Assembly: GCF_030818485.1 (NCBI RefSeq)
Contig: NZ_JAUTAJ010000004.1
Coordinates: 1,343,001-1,407,000, forward strand
From: Pseudoroseomonas cervicalis
GTDB taxonomy: Bacteria; Pseudomonadota; Alphaproteobacteria; Acetobacterales; Acetobacteraceae
DNA: 64,000 nt
Direction: 5' to 3'
The notes under the pieces were generated by a model. The model ran no database searches and was not told the DNA's origin. It was given only the letters and a program-made list of their open reading frames with translations. Of this stretch, positions 45,166-53,662 are shown piece after piece; position 1 is the first letter of the stretch; the number at the start of each line of letters is the position of its first letter. A program made the position numbers and the translations under genes.

Positions 45166-45567
45166 ATGGCGGTGCTGCTGCGGCTGCGCGCGCTGGAGGT
45201 GGCCCTCGCCCAGCGGGATCTCGCCGAGCGCCGCGCGCAATCCGCCGCCGCCACCGAGCGCGCCGAGGCCGCCGCCGCCGCCATCCCCGCCGAGGGCCGC
45301 GCCGCCGATGCGGCGCAGGACGCCGCCGCCGGCGCCGGCTATGCCGCCTGGCTGCCCTATGGCACCGCCATGCGCGACCGCCGCGCCACCGAGGCCCGCC
45401 TGGCCGAGGCCGCCGCCGAAGCCGCGCGCGAGGCGCTGGTCGCCGCCCGCACCGCCGAGCGTGTGGTGGAGCTGGCGCGCGAGGCCCGCCAGGAGGAGGC
45501 GGCGCGCAAGGCCGCCCGCAAGGCGCAAGCCACCCTCGACGACATGCCCAACCGTTTTTCTGGCTAA
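45166..45567 (+). CDS. fliJ: FliJ-like export chaperone
   Basis: A 133-residue, alanine-rich coiled coil directly after fliI. FliJ proteins form the central stalk that links the FliI ring to FlhA. Sequence alone (RLRALEVALAQRDLAERRA, then heptad-like Ala/Glu/Arg stretches) is weakly diagnostic; the position after fliI and length decide. No clear ribosome site; the start lies four bases after the fliI stop, consistent with re-initiation. Confidence 0.78.
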   Translation: MAVLLRLRALEVALAQRDLAERRAQSAAATERAEAAAAAIPAEGRAADAAQDAAAGAGYAAWLPYGTAMRDRRATEARLAEAAAEAAREALVAARTAERVVELAREARQEEAARKAARKAQATLDDMPNRFSG

Positions 45568-45788
45568 CTGCCGGTCAGGGCCGCGACGGGGGGTGCTGCA
45601 TAGGCCGGGTGCGCTTCGGCCCGGGGTTGCGGGGCGTCGCTGCTGGCAAGGGTGGGGCGAAGCCACGACACCTGATGGCCCACCGGCAATGCGCTGGAAA
45701 ACCCCGCTGCGTTCCACACCCGGCCAGTGCCGTGTCCCGCTTCCCCACCAGACGGCGGCAGCCCGAAAGAAAAGCAGCCTGAAAAGAA
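45568..45788. repeat. Convergent gap fliJ/flhB with dispersed repeat, copy C
   Basis: The unit CGGCGGCAGCCCGAAAGA is at 45753-45770, preceded by GTGTCCCGCTTCCCCACCAGA, which also matches flanks of copies A and B in part. The remaining ~180 bases hold no gene I can support. No canonical terminator with a T tract is visible. Confidence 0.55.
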
Positions 45789-46853
45789 TCAGAGGGTGGG
45801 TTTCAGCTTCCAGACGAGGGCGATCAGCTCGGCCACCGCCTCGAAATGCTCGGCCGGGATCTGCGCGCCTTCCTCGACCCGGTACAGGGCGCGCGCCAAG
45901 GGCGGATTCGGCAGGATCGGCACGCCGTGCTTCTCGGCCTCGCGGCGGATGCGCGCGGCCATGCTGTCGACGCCGCGCGCCACCACGCGGGGGGCGGCGT
46001 CGATGCCGCGGCGATAGCTCAGCGCCACGGCGTAATGCGTCGGGTTGGTGACGATGACGGTGGCCTTGGGCACCTCGGCCATGGCGCGGCTGCGGCTGCG
46101 GCGCAGCGCGATCTGGCGACGGCGGCCGCGGATATGCGGATCGCCCTCGCTCTCCTTCATCTCGTCCTTCATCTCCTGCCGCGACATGCGCATCTTCTTC
46201 ATGTGGCGCAGCCGCACCCAGGCGAAGTCGATCAGCGCGACGACGGTGAAGGCCAGCAGCGCGCCGCGCAGCAGCCGCTCCAGCAGCAGCGAGGCCAGGC
46301 TGCCCAGCTCCTCCAGCGGCATGGAGAGCGTCTGCGGCAGGCGCTCGGTGATGCCGTCGGAGACCCACCACATGGCCAGGCCGCAGGCGACCAGCTTCAG
46401 CATGGCGCGGCCGAACTCGACCAGCGCCTGCGGCCCGAACATGCGCTTCAGCCCGCGCAGCGGGCTCAGCTTCATCGGGTTCGGCGCCAGCGGCTTGGCC
46501 GAGACCAGCAGCTTGGTCTGCGCCAGCGTCACCGCCACCGCGCCGAAGGCGGCGAGCCCCGCGACACCGAGGGCGAGCGGGGCGGAGCGGATTGCCATCT
46601 CCTGCAGCTCGGGCTGCCAGCGCGCCTCATGCGCCAGCGCGAACAGGCTGCGCCCCTGCTCCACCATGTGCCGGCCCAGCGCCGGGCCGAGCCAGGAGAG
46701 GGCGAAGGCGCCGCCGCAAAGGCTGGCCAGCTGCACCGCCTCGCGCGCCAGCGGCACCTCGCCGGATTCGCGCGCCTTGCGGAGTTTCGCCTCGGAGGGA
46801 TCGAGATCCTTGTCCTCGTCCTCGGAGGCGCCGCCGCCCTGCTGCTCGGCCAT
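45789..46853 (-). CDS. flhB: Flagellar export gate protein FlhB
   Basis: 354 residues. Controls the switch from rod/hook to filament export. An N-terminal cytosolic helix (LDPSEAKLRKARESGEVPLARE), four membrane spans (~40-215), and a cytosolic domain with the autocleavage motif NPTHYAVALSY (Asn-Pro cleavage). The usual KMSRQEMKDEMKESEGDP block is intact. It is last gene of the long fliL-to-flhB operon, three bases after fliR. Confidence 0.96.
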   Translation of the reverse strand: MAEQQGGGASEDEDKDLDPSEAKLRKARESGEVPLAREAVQLASLCGGAFALSWLGPALGRHMVEQGRSLFALAHEARWQPELQEMAIRSAPLALGVAGLAAFGAVAVTLAQTKLLVSAKPLAPNPMKLSPLRGLKRMFGPQALVEFGRAMLKLVACGLAMWWVSDGITERLPQTLSMPLEELGSLASLLLERLLRGALLAFTVVALIDFAWVRLRHMKKMRMSRQEMKDEMKESEGDPHIRGRRRQIALRRSRSRAMAEVPKATVIVTNPTHYAVALSYRRGIDAAPRVVARGVDSMAARIRREAEKHGVPILPNPPLARALYRVEEGAQIPAEHFEAVAELIALVWKLKPTL

Positions 46854-46856
46854 GGC

Positions 46857-47633
46857 TCAGTTCAGCCCGGGCAGCATGCTGAAGCCGGCGCGCGTCGCCT
46901 CGCCCCAGAAGGCCAGCAGCGCCGGCAGCAGCAGCGCCAGCAGGGCGATGCCGGCCAGGCTCTGCGCCGGCATGGCCAGGATGTAGACCTGGGCCTGCGG
47001 CGCGATGCGCGCCAGCAGCCCGCTGCCCATCTGCAGCAGCAGGGTCAGCAGGATCAGCGGCGCGGCCAGGCGCAGCGCCAGGGCGAAGCTGGCGGCGCTG
47101 GCCTGGGCCACCGCCTCGGCCGCCTCGCCGGCCGGCAGGGCGGCGCCCACCGGCAGCAGGGTGTAGCTTTCGGCCAGCGCCCGCAGCGGCAGGGCGTAGA
47201 GCCCGCTGGCCAGCAGCAGCGACACCGCCGCCAGGCCGAAGAAGCGGCCGAGCGCGGTGCTGCCCTCGCCCATGGTCGGGTCCTGGCTGAGCACGCTGGA
47301 CAGCCCGATCATCAGCCCGATCGCCTGGCCGGCGACCTGCACGGCATAGACCATCAGCCGCGCCAGCCAGCCGATCCAGAAGCCGATGGCGATCTCGATG
47401 GCGATCAGCCGCAGCAGCGTGGCCGCATCCTGCGGCTCGGGCGGCAATTGCGGGCCGATCACCGGCAGCAGCAGCGCCACCACCGACAGCGCCAGGGCCA
47501 GGCGGATGGTGACCGGCACCTCCTGCTCGCCGAGGCCCGGCAGCACCATGCCGCAGGCGCCCATGCGGGCCAGCAGCAGCATCGCCTGGAAGGCCAGATG
47601 CGGCAGCGCCTCGAGGAATTCGGCGCCGCTCAC
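46857..47633 (-). CDS. fliR: Flagellar export gate protein FliR
   Basis: 258 residues, about six membrane spans, the normal FliR size. Motifs: LLARMGACGMVLPGLGEQEVP, VAGQAIGLMIGLSSVLSQDPTMGEGSTALGRFF. It starts with GTG in a GTGA overlap with fliQ. With FliP and FliQ it forms the helical export gate. Confidence 0.94.
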   Translation of the reverse strand: MSGAEFLEALPHLAFQAMLLLARMGACGMVLPGLGEQEVPVTIRLALALSVVALLLPVIGPQLPPEPQDAATLLRLIAIEIAIGFWIGWLARLMVYAVQVAGQAIGLMIGLSSVLSQDPTMGEGSTALGRFFGLAAVSLLLASGLYALPLRALAESYTLLPVGAALPAGEAAEAVAQASAASFALALRLAAPLILLTLLLQMGSGLLARIAPQAQVYILAMPAQSLAGIALLALLLPALLAFWGEATRAGFSMLPGLN

Positions 47634-47908
47634 CGCAGCCCGCCCACCGCCACAACCTGGTCGAACAAGCCCTCGGTCAGGCTGCGCAAGGCGGTCAGCG
47701 CGGCGGAGCTGCCGAACAGCAAAGCGAGGCCGAGCGCCAGCAGCTTCGGCACGAAGGCCAGCGCCGCCTCCTGCACCTGGGTCAGCGCCTGCAGCACGGC
47801 GATCACCAGGCCGACCGCCAGCAGGATGCCGAGCAGCGGCCCGCCCACCAGCAGCGCCGTCCACAGCGCCTGCTGGCCGGCCAGCGCGATCACGTCACTT
47901 TCCACCAT
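47630..47908 (-). CDS. fliQ: Flagellar export gate protein FliQ
   Basis: 92 residues, two membrane hairpin helices. Family pattern VGGPLLGILLAVGLVIAVLQALTQVQEAALAFVPKLLAL. AGGAGG eight bases before ATG 47908 decides the start over an upstream one. It is 51 bases after fliE. Confidence 0.95.
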   Translation of the reverse strand: MVESDVIALAGQQALWTALLVGGPLLGILLAVGLVIAVLQALTQVQEAALAFVPKLLALGLALLFGSSAALTALRSLTEGLFDQVVAVGGLR

Positions 47909-47959
47909 CGTCGCCGCCTCCTGCGGCATGACCCGCCGCGTCCTGCGGCGGGGCGGCTG

Positions 47960-48280
47960 TCAGAGCGACATCCGCATCACTTCCTGGTAGGCGGACACCA
48001 CCCGGTCGCGCACCGCGACGGTGGTCTGCAGCGCGAGCTCGGCGCGCGAGACGGCCAGCACCACCTCGGTCGCGCCGACCTCGCCGCGCAGGCCCTGCAC
48101 GCTGGCGACATCGGCGGCGCGGGTGGTCTCCACCACCTTCTCCACCGCGCGCTCCAGCACGGCGCCGAAGCTGCCGGCGGCCGCCGCCGTGTTGCCGGGG
48201 GTGGCCGCGTCGCTGGCCAGGCCCGCGGTGTTGCGATAGGCGGCGAGCGCGAGATTCGCGCCCGGAAGCGGCGCGCTCAC
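47960..48280 (-). CDS. fliE: Flagellar hook-basal body protein FliE
   Basis: 106 residues. Joins the MS ring to the proximal rod and is exported early. The C-terminal block is diagnostic (EVVLAVSRAELALQTTVAVRDRVVSAYQEVMRMSL). It starts with GTG in a four-base overlap with flgC. Confidence 0.93.
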   Translation of the reverse strand: MSAPLPGANLALAAYRNTAGLASDAATPGNTAAAAGSFGAVLERAVEKVVETTRAADVASVQGLRGEVGATEVVLAVSRAELALQTTVAVRDRVVSAYQEVMRMSL

Positions 48281-48687
48281 GAGCGCAGCAGGTCGATGGC
48301 GCGCTGGATCATGGCGCGGGTGGTCTCGAGCACGGAGAGGTTGGCGCCGTAGCTGCGCTGGGCCTCGCGCATGTCCATCATCTCCACCATCGAATCGACA
48401 TTGGGCGTGCGCACATAGCCGCGCGCATCGGCGGCCGGGTGCTGCGGGTCGTAATGCTCGGGGAAGTTCCCGGCGGCGGTGCCGATGCGCGCCACCCGCA
48501 CCGTCTCGGCACCCAGCGCGCGGTCGAGCCGGTTGGCGAAGGTGACGGTCTTGCGGCGATAGGGCTCGGCGCCCGGCGTCTCGCCGGTGCTGTCGCGGTT
48601 GGCGACATTCTCGGCCACCACGCGCAGCCGGGCCGACTGGGCCGACATGCCGGAGGCGGAGACGCTGAGCGCGCGTTCGAGATCCAT
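48277..48687 (-). CDS. flgC: Proximal rod protein FlgC
   Basis: 136 residues. Opens SVSASGMSAQSARLRVVAENVANRDSTG, the rod-protein N-terminal signature, and contains GYVRTPNVDSMVEMMDMREAQRSYGANLSVLE. It forms the rod with FlgB, FlgF, FlgG and FliE. It lies 11 bases after flgB. Confidence 0.95.
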   Translation of the reverse strand: MDLERALSVSASGMSAQSARLRVVAENVANRDSTGETPGAEPYRRKTVTFANRLDRALGAETVRVARIGTAAGNFPEHYDPQHPAADARGYVRTPNVDSMVEMMDMREAQRSYGANLSVLETTRAMIQRAIDLLRS

Positions 48688-48698
48688 CTCGGTCCTCC

Positions 48699-49088
48699 TC
48701 AGCCGCCGCGGCCGAGGGCGGCGCGGAACAGCCCGGTCCAGCTGCGGTGCAGATTGACGGCCAGGCCATGCGCCTGGTCGGTCGCCGCCACCTTCAGCGC
48801 CTGCTCCTCCAGCGAGACGGCGTTGCCGTCCGGGCTGCGCTCGGCGATCTTGCGGTCGACGCGGCCCTGCATCTCGGTGCGGGCCGGGATGTGGCGGGCA
48901 TCGGTGCGGGCCAGCGGCGCCGTGGCGCCGGCGCGCTGCACCAGTTCCTCGAAGGGCTGCAGGTCGCGCGGCTGGTAGCCCGGCGAATTGGCATTGGCGA
49001 TGTTCTGGGCCAGCACCTTCTGGCGCTGCTCCAGCCAGTTCAGCCGCTGTCCGGCCAGGGCCAGGGGATCGGAAGGGCGACCGCTCAT
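48699..49088 (-). CDS. flgB: Proximal rod protein FlgB
   Basis: 129 residues. Signature WLEQRQKVLAQNIANANSPGYQPRDLQPF near residues 19-47; middle PARTEMQGRVDRKIAERSPDGNAVSLEEQALKVA. It is first of the flgB-flgC-fliE-fliQ-fliR-flhB run, which probably has its own promoter in the 71-base gap behind the TPR giant. Confidence 0.95.
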   Translation of the reverse strand: MSGRPSDPLALAGQRLNWLEQRQKVLAQNIANANSPGYQPRDLQPFEELVQRAGATAPLARTDARHIPARTEMQGRVDRKIAERSPDGNAVSLEEQALKVAATDQAHGLAVNLHRSWTGLFRAALGRGG

Positions 49089-49121
49089 GCCCGCTCTCCT
49101 CGCATGCAGACGCGACCCATT

Positions 49122-49128
49122 TGTTAAC
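49122..49128 (-). promoter_or_regulatory. GTTAACA element upstream of flgB
   Basis: GTTAACA (minus strand) 34 bases before the flgB ATG, in the only sizeable gap (49089-49159) of the downstream half of the operon. Confidence 0.5.
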
Positions 49129-49159
49129 GGCCTTCAGGCTTCGGAAAGGGTTCGCCGGC

Positions 49160-52100
49160 TCAGCGCAGCGCGTCGCTGAGCGCCCGGCCCATCGCCAGCT
49201 CCTGGCGCAGCCGCTGCAGCTCCGGCGCGCCGGGGCCGGCGGGGGGCGTGGTCAGGGTGGCGAAGGCCTCGGCCAGCGGGCCGCCGCGCATGCGCGCGCC
49301 ATAGGCGTTGCGCAGCTCGGCCATGCGGGTCTCGTCGCCGGCCAGGGCGCGGAAGGCGGCGAGCCGCAGCAGCATCTGCCGCTGCCCGGCATCCAGCGGC
49401 GCCGGCGCCGCCGGCAGGGTGGCGGCGGCATGGGCGGCCAGCGCATCGGCCGCGCCCGGCCAGTCCTGCTGCGCCGCCAGCAGGTCGGCCAGCTTCGCCG
49501 CCCCGGCCGGGCCCACGCCGCGCAGCGCCTGGGTCGCCTCGGTCAGATTGCCGGCCAGCGCCAGGGCGCGCGCCTGGGCCAGGGCATGGCGCGGCCGCAG
49601 CTCCGGCGGCAGCGCCGCCACCGGCAGGGCGCGCAGCGTGGCCAGAGCCGCCTCGCCCTCGCCATCGGCCACCTGCAGCTCGGCCAGCCGCAGCCGCAGC
49701 GGCGCCGGGCGCTCGCTGCGCTCGGCGGCGCGGCCCAGCAGCTCGGCCGCCGGGTCGTAGAGGTCGAGCGCCGCCAGCCCCTCGGCGATGCGCAGCGCGG
49801 CGGCGTCCAGCGCGGCGCCGGGCGGCAGCGCGTCCTGGCGGCGGACGAAGGTCTGCGCCGCCTCCATCACCGGCGTCGCCGGGTCGTTCAGCACGCCGAG
49901 CAGCGCCCGCCCGGTGCGCGCCCGCACCTGGTCGGCGGCGTCGGGGAAGAGCTGCTCGGTCTCCTCCAGCAGCGCCAGCGCGCTCTCATGCTGGCGCGCC
50001 TGCTCATACAGCTCGGCGGCGCGCAGCCGCCGGGCCAGCTCGCGCGCATCGCCGCGCCAGGCGGGGATGGCGGCCTCCAGCATGGCGGCGGCGGCGCCGG
50101 GCTCCAGCCGGCCGCTGGCCAGCCCCGCCTCGGCGATGCGGCCGCGGGCGCGGTCGCGGATGTCGCGGTCGCGCCCCTCGGCCAGCTTCTCATAGGCCGG
50201 CAGGGCGGTGTCGAGATCGCCGCGCGCCTCGGCCAGCCGGGCGCGGGCGAAGGCATAGGGCGCGCTCTCCACCGGGCCCGCCGCCTGCAGCAGCGCGGCG
50301 GCGTCGCGCAGCGAACCGGCCTCGGCCAGGCTGCGGGCGACGGGCGGCAGCAGCCGGTCGCGCAGCGTCGGCGGGTAGCGCAGCAGCAGCGGCGCGTTGC
50401 GCGACAGGGCGGCGGCCAGCGCGGCATCGGCCGGCGCCTCGCCCGAAAGCTGCATCCGCGCCAGGGCGCGCCACAGCGCCGCCTCGCCCTCGGGCGGCAG
50501 GCGGAGATCCTCGAGCGGCGCCAGCGCCTCCTCGGCGCGGCCGGCCAGCAGGGCGCTGGCGGCCAGCAGCAGCAGGGCGCGCGGCTCGCCGGCCATGCGC
50601 GGATCCTCCTCCAGCGCCAGCTGGGTCAGCGCCTGCGCCTCGGCGCCCAGGCCGAGGCCGAGCAGCGTCTCGGCCAGCTGCAGCCGCAGCGGGCCGCGCG
50701 CCAGCGGCGGCGCGGCGATCAGCTCGGCGAACAGCTTGCGGCGGCGCTCCAGCAGGGCGGCGGGCAGCTCCTGCGGCAGGTTCAGCAGGCGCGGCACCTC
50801 ATCGGCGGCGACGGCGACGCGCTGCTGCACCGGGCCGATCGCCAGCGGGCCGCTGCTGGCCAGCGGGATGGCGAAGCCCTCCGGCACGGCGCGCAGCTGC
50901 ACCGCGGGGTCGCGGGCGGCGACCGCCACGCCCTGGTCGGTCGGCAGCAGGTCGAAGGGGGCGAAGCCGGCGCCGATCGGCAGGCCGCGCGAGGGCGCCG
51001 GCAGCAGGCCGAGCAGCAGCAGCCCGCCCGGCGCCTGCGGGTCGGGCACGGCGATGACGCGGCCGGGGGCGCGGGCGCGCAGCAGCAGGCGCGGCGCCTC
51101 GCCTTCCTCCTGGTCCAGCCCGATGGCGTCGCCACCGCCGGCGCCGGCCGGGTGCAGCATCCAGATGCCGTCGGCATCGCGGCGCAGCGCCGGCACCGGG
51201 GCGCCGGGGGTGAGCGGCAGGCGCAGCACGGTGCTGCCCGGCACCTCCAGCGCCTGCAGCCGGGCCAGCGCCGGCGAGAGGCGGCGCAGCGCGGCGAGGT
51301 CGGGGGCCCGCGCATCGTCGAAGGCCAGCAGCAGCGCGCCGCCGCGCTGCAGCGCCGCCGCGGCGGCGGAGCGGCCGAAGGGCAGCGGCACCGGCGCATC
51401 CGGCGCCAGGCGCTGCGACGCCGGGCGGGCCGCGACCGGTGGCGGCGCGGCCGGGGCAGGAAGCGCGGGCGCAGCCTGGGGCGGCGGCGCGGCGGGTGGG
51501 GCGGCGGGGCGCGGCGTGACCGGATTGGGCACGGCCAGCGGCGGGGTGGGCTCGAGCGGCAGCGGCGCCGCCTGGCCGGGCGGAGGCGCGACAGGCGGGG
51601 CGGCGGGCAGCGTGTCGGGCGCGGGGGCAGTGGGGGGCGTCAGCGCCGCCTGCGGGCCCGGGGCCGCCGGCGCCGGGGCGGCGGCGGGCGGCGTGGCGGA
51701 GGCGCCGGGCATGGGCGGTGGCGTCGCCAGCCGGTCGGCGATCGCCTCCAGCGCGCGCATCGAGGCCTGCGGCGCCAGCTGCGGCCCGCCCGCCGGCGGA
51801 TGCGGCGCCGCGGCGTGGGAGGGGGCGGGCGGGGCCGCAGGCGCGGCGGCCGGCGGCGCGGCAGGGCCCGGGGCGGGCGCCGGGGCGGCCAGGCGGGGCG
51901 TCGCCGGGGCGGGCGGCGCGGCGGGGGCCACCAGCAGCGGCGCGGCCGGGCCGGGCGGCGCCAGGGCGGTGGCCGCCGGCGGCGCGGCGGCGGCGGGCGG
52001 GTTGGCCGGGGCCACGGCGGCGGCCGGCGGCAGGCCACTGGTGCCCGGCCCGGCGGCGGGACCCGGCGTGGCGAGCGACGGCGTGGCGCGGCCGGCCTGG

Positions 52101-52642
52101 CGCTGCCCCGGCGGGGTGGGCGGCGCCGGCGGGTCCAGCAGGTCGACCACCACGCGGCGGCCGAGCACGAAATGCCGCGCCCGGCTGCCCGGCGCCAGGC
52201 GCAGGCGCAGCCCGCCGGAAAGCGGCTCGACCGAGACGATGTTGCGCGGCGGGCGGACCGAGGCGGCCTCGAAGGCCAGCGTGCCGGCGGGGCCGAAGAC
52301 CAGCTCCACCACATCGCCCTGCTGCACCAGCGTGTAACCGGGCAGTTCGGGCCAGTCGAAGACGACGCGGCTGAAGCCGGGATGCTGGCCGGTGCGCACG
52401 GTGACGCGCTGCGGCGCGCGCTGGGCCAGGCTGGGGGGAAGGGTCGTGGCCGGCATGGCGGGCGCGGCGGCCGGCAGCGCCGCCCCCTGCCCCGCCTGCG
52501 GCGATGCGGCAGCCCCGCCCGGCGCCGGGTTCGGCGACGGCACAGGCGCCGATTGGCCGAGCGCCGGCCCGGCCGGCTGCGACGCCAGCGGGCCGAGGCC
52601 CAGCCAGAGCGCCAGCAGCCAGGCGGGACGGGTCTGCCGCAT
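49160..52642 (-). CDS. Exported AMIN-like/TPR giant protein in the flagellar operon
   Basis: 1160 residues. A Sec signal peptide (LLALWLGLGPLASQPAGPALG, ~9-30). An AMIN-like beta domain at ~70-165 (RVTVRTGQHPGFSRVVFDWP, then VVELVFG and FVLGRRVVVDLLDP). A Pro/Ala-rich linker of ~250 residues. A second beta-rich section (~430-640). A helical-repeat solenoid of TPR type to the end (for example APYAFARARLAEARGDLDTALPAYEKLAEGRD). I do not know a characterised homologue. The predicted periplasmic location and its place between cheZ and flgB suggest a motor or peptidoglycan-linked scaffold, in the sense of PflA/PflB or FlgT; this is inference. Start ATG 52642 lies behind GAGG. Confidence 0.8.
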   Translation of the reverse strand: MRQTRPAWLLALWLGLGPLASQPAGPALGQSAPVPSPNPAPGGAAASPQAGQGAALPAAAPAMPATTLPPSLAQRAPQRVTVRTGQHPGFSRVVFDWPELPGYTLVQQGDVVELVFGPAGTLAFEAASVRPPRNIVSVEPLSGGLRLRLAPGSRARHFVLGRRVVVDLLDPPAPPTPPGQRQAGRATPSLATPGPAAGPGTSGLPPAAAVAPANPPAAAAPPAATALAPPGPAAPLLVAPAAPPAPATPRLAAPAPAPGPAAPPAAAPAAPPAPSHAAAPHPPAGGPQLAPQASMRALEAIADRLATPPPMPGASATPPAAAPAPAAPGPQAALTPPTAPAPDTLPAAPPVAPPPGQAAPLPLEPTPPLAVPNPVTPRPAAPPAAPPPQAAPALPAPAAPPPVAARPASQRLAPDAPVPLPFGRSAAAAALQRGGALLLAFDDARAPDLAALRRLSPALARLQALEVPGSTVLRLPLTPGAPVPALRRDADGIWMLHPAGAGGGDAIGLDQEEGEAPRLLLRARAPGRVIAVPDPQAPGGLLLLGLLPAPSRGLPIGAGFAPFDLLPTDQGVAVAARDPAVQLRAVPEGFAIPLASSGPLAIGPVQQRVAVAADEVPRLLNLPQELPAALLERRRKLFAELIAAPPLARGPLRLQLAETLLGLGLGAEAQALTQLALEEDPRMAGEPRALLLLAASALLAGRAEEALAPLEDLRLPPEGEAALWRALARMQLSGEAPADAALAAALSRNAPLLLRYPPTLRDRLLPPVARSLAEAGSLRDAAALLQAAGPVESAPYAFARARLAEARGDLDTALPAYEKLAEGRDRDIRDRARGRIAEAGLASGRLEPGAAAAMLEAAIPAWRGDARELARRLRAAELYEQARQHESALALLEETEQLFPDAADQVRARTGRALLGVLNDPATPVMEAAQTFVRRQDALPPGAALDAAALRIAEGLAALDLYDPAAELLGRAAERSERPAPLRLRLAELQVADGEGEAALATLRALPVAALPPELRPRHALAQARALALAGNLTEATQALRGVGPAGAAKLADLLAAQQDWPGAADALAAHAAATLPAAPAPLDAGQRQMLLRLAAFRALAGDETRMAELRNAYGARMRGGPLAEAFATLTTPPAGPGAPELQRLRQELAMGRALSDALR

Positions 52643-52652
52643 CAATCCGGCC

Positions 52653-53225
52653 TCAGTCGAACAGCGCGTCGATGGCCGACTGGCTGATCGCGGCGCCGGG
52701 CAGCTGCGGGCCGTTCAGCAGCCCGTCGGGACGCGGCGCCGGGGCGGCCATGGCGGCGGCGGCGCTGGCGGGCAGGGTCGGCGCAGTCAGCGTCGTGACA
52801 CCCTGCGTCGCCAGATTGGCCTTGGCCTTGCCGATGCGCGCCTCGATGGTCTGCAGCGCGTTCACCACCTTGGCGATGCGCTGCCCGGTGATGTCCTGGA
52901 AGGCGCAGGCCTCGTAGATGCGCGTGGTCGCCGTGGTCATGCCATCGGCGATCTCGCCATCCGCCTTCGGCGCCAGGGTCTCCAGCTGCTCGCAGGCATC
53001 GAGGATCTCGTGCGTCGCCTGGGCGGTGTGCTGCACGATCGCCGCCAGCTCGTCGGTCGCGGTCGGGATCGTCGCCTCGTCCAGCCCCTCGGCGCGCAGC
53101 GCCACCACCTCGGCGCGCGCCGTGGCGATGACGCGGCTGAGCTCCTCCAGCTCCTGCAGCAGCGAGGCCGCGGTCGCCGTCAGATTGCCGCGCAGGCTGG
53201 CAATCACATTGTCGGTGTCAGCCAT
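52653..53225 (-). CDS. cheZ: CheZ-type CheY-P phosphatase
   Basis: 190 residues, a long helical hairpin. The catalytic patch of the CheZ family reads ACAFQDITGQRIAKVV (residues ~130-145; the conserved Asp and Gln are present). The last residues, SQSAIDALFD, resemble both a CheZ CheY-anchoring tail and the FliM CheY-docking motif. It overlaps the cheY end by eight bases. It should dephosphorylate CheY-P at the switch or receptor pole. Confidence 0.9.
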   Translation of the reverse strand: MADTDNVIASLRGNLTATAASLLQELEELSRVIATARAEVVALRAEGLDEATIPTATDELAAIVQHTAQATHEILDACEQLETLAPKADGEIADGMTTATTRIYEACAFQDITGQRIAKVVNALQTIEARIGKAKANLATQGVTTLTAPTLPASAAAAMAAPAPRPDGLLNGPQLPGAAISQSAIDALFD

Positions 53226-53604
53226 GCGCCATCACCTTCTCGATCTTGTCGCGCAGCGTCTCGGCGTTGAAAGGCTTGACGATGTAGTTCGAGACGCCGG
53301 CCTGCTTGGCGGCGACGACGTTCTCGGTCTTGCTCTCGGCGGTGACCATGATGAAGGGCAGGTGCTTCAGCCGGGCATCGGCGCGCACCTCCTTCAGCAG
53401 GTCGAGGCCGGTCATCGGCTGCATGTTCCAGTCGCTGATCACCAGGCCGAAATTGCCGCTGCGCAGCTTGGCCAGCGCCTCATGCCCGTCGGCCGCCTCG
53501 TCGGCGTCGTGGAAGTCGATCTGCTTCAGCAGGTTGCGGATGATGCGCGTCATCGTCTTGTAGTCGTCGACGACAAGAACCTTGACATTCCGATCCAGGG
53601 TCAT
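53218..53604 (-). CDS. cheY: Chemotaxis response regulator CheY
   Basis: 128 residues, single receiver domain. VLVVDDYKTM, phospho-Asp in LVISDWNMQPMTG, Thr in IMVTAESKTENV, Lys in IVKPFNAETLRDKI. These match CheY rather than a generic receiver. It binds FliM to change rotation. It is separated by 58 bases from motE. Confidence 0.95.
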   Translation of the reverse strand: MTLDRNVKVLVVDDYKTMTRIIRNLLKQIDFHDADEAADGHEALAKLRSGNFGLVISDWNMQPMTGLDLLKEVRADARLKHLPFIMVTAESKTENVVAAKQAGVSNYIVKPFNAETLRDKIEKVMAHG

Positions 53605-53662
53605 CGTGGCGGTCTCTCCAGCGGGGCAGCGATCTTGGTTACGCGGTCGAAGGCTTCAGCGG

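Noticed and set aside
49121..52687. Very long open frame on the plus strand opposite the AMIN/TPR gene
   Set aside because: Gln/Arg/Gly-rich translation without domains. In such GC-rich DNA antisense frames stay open by codon bias.
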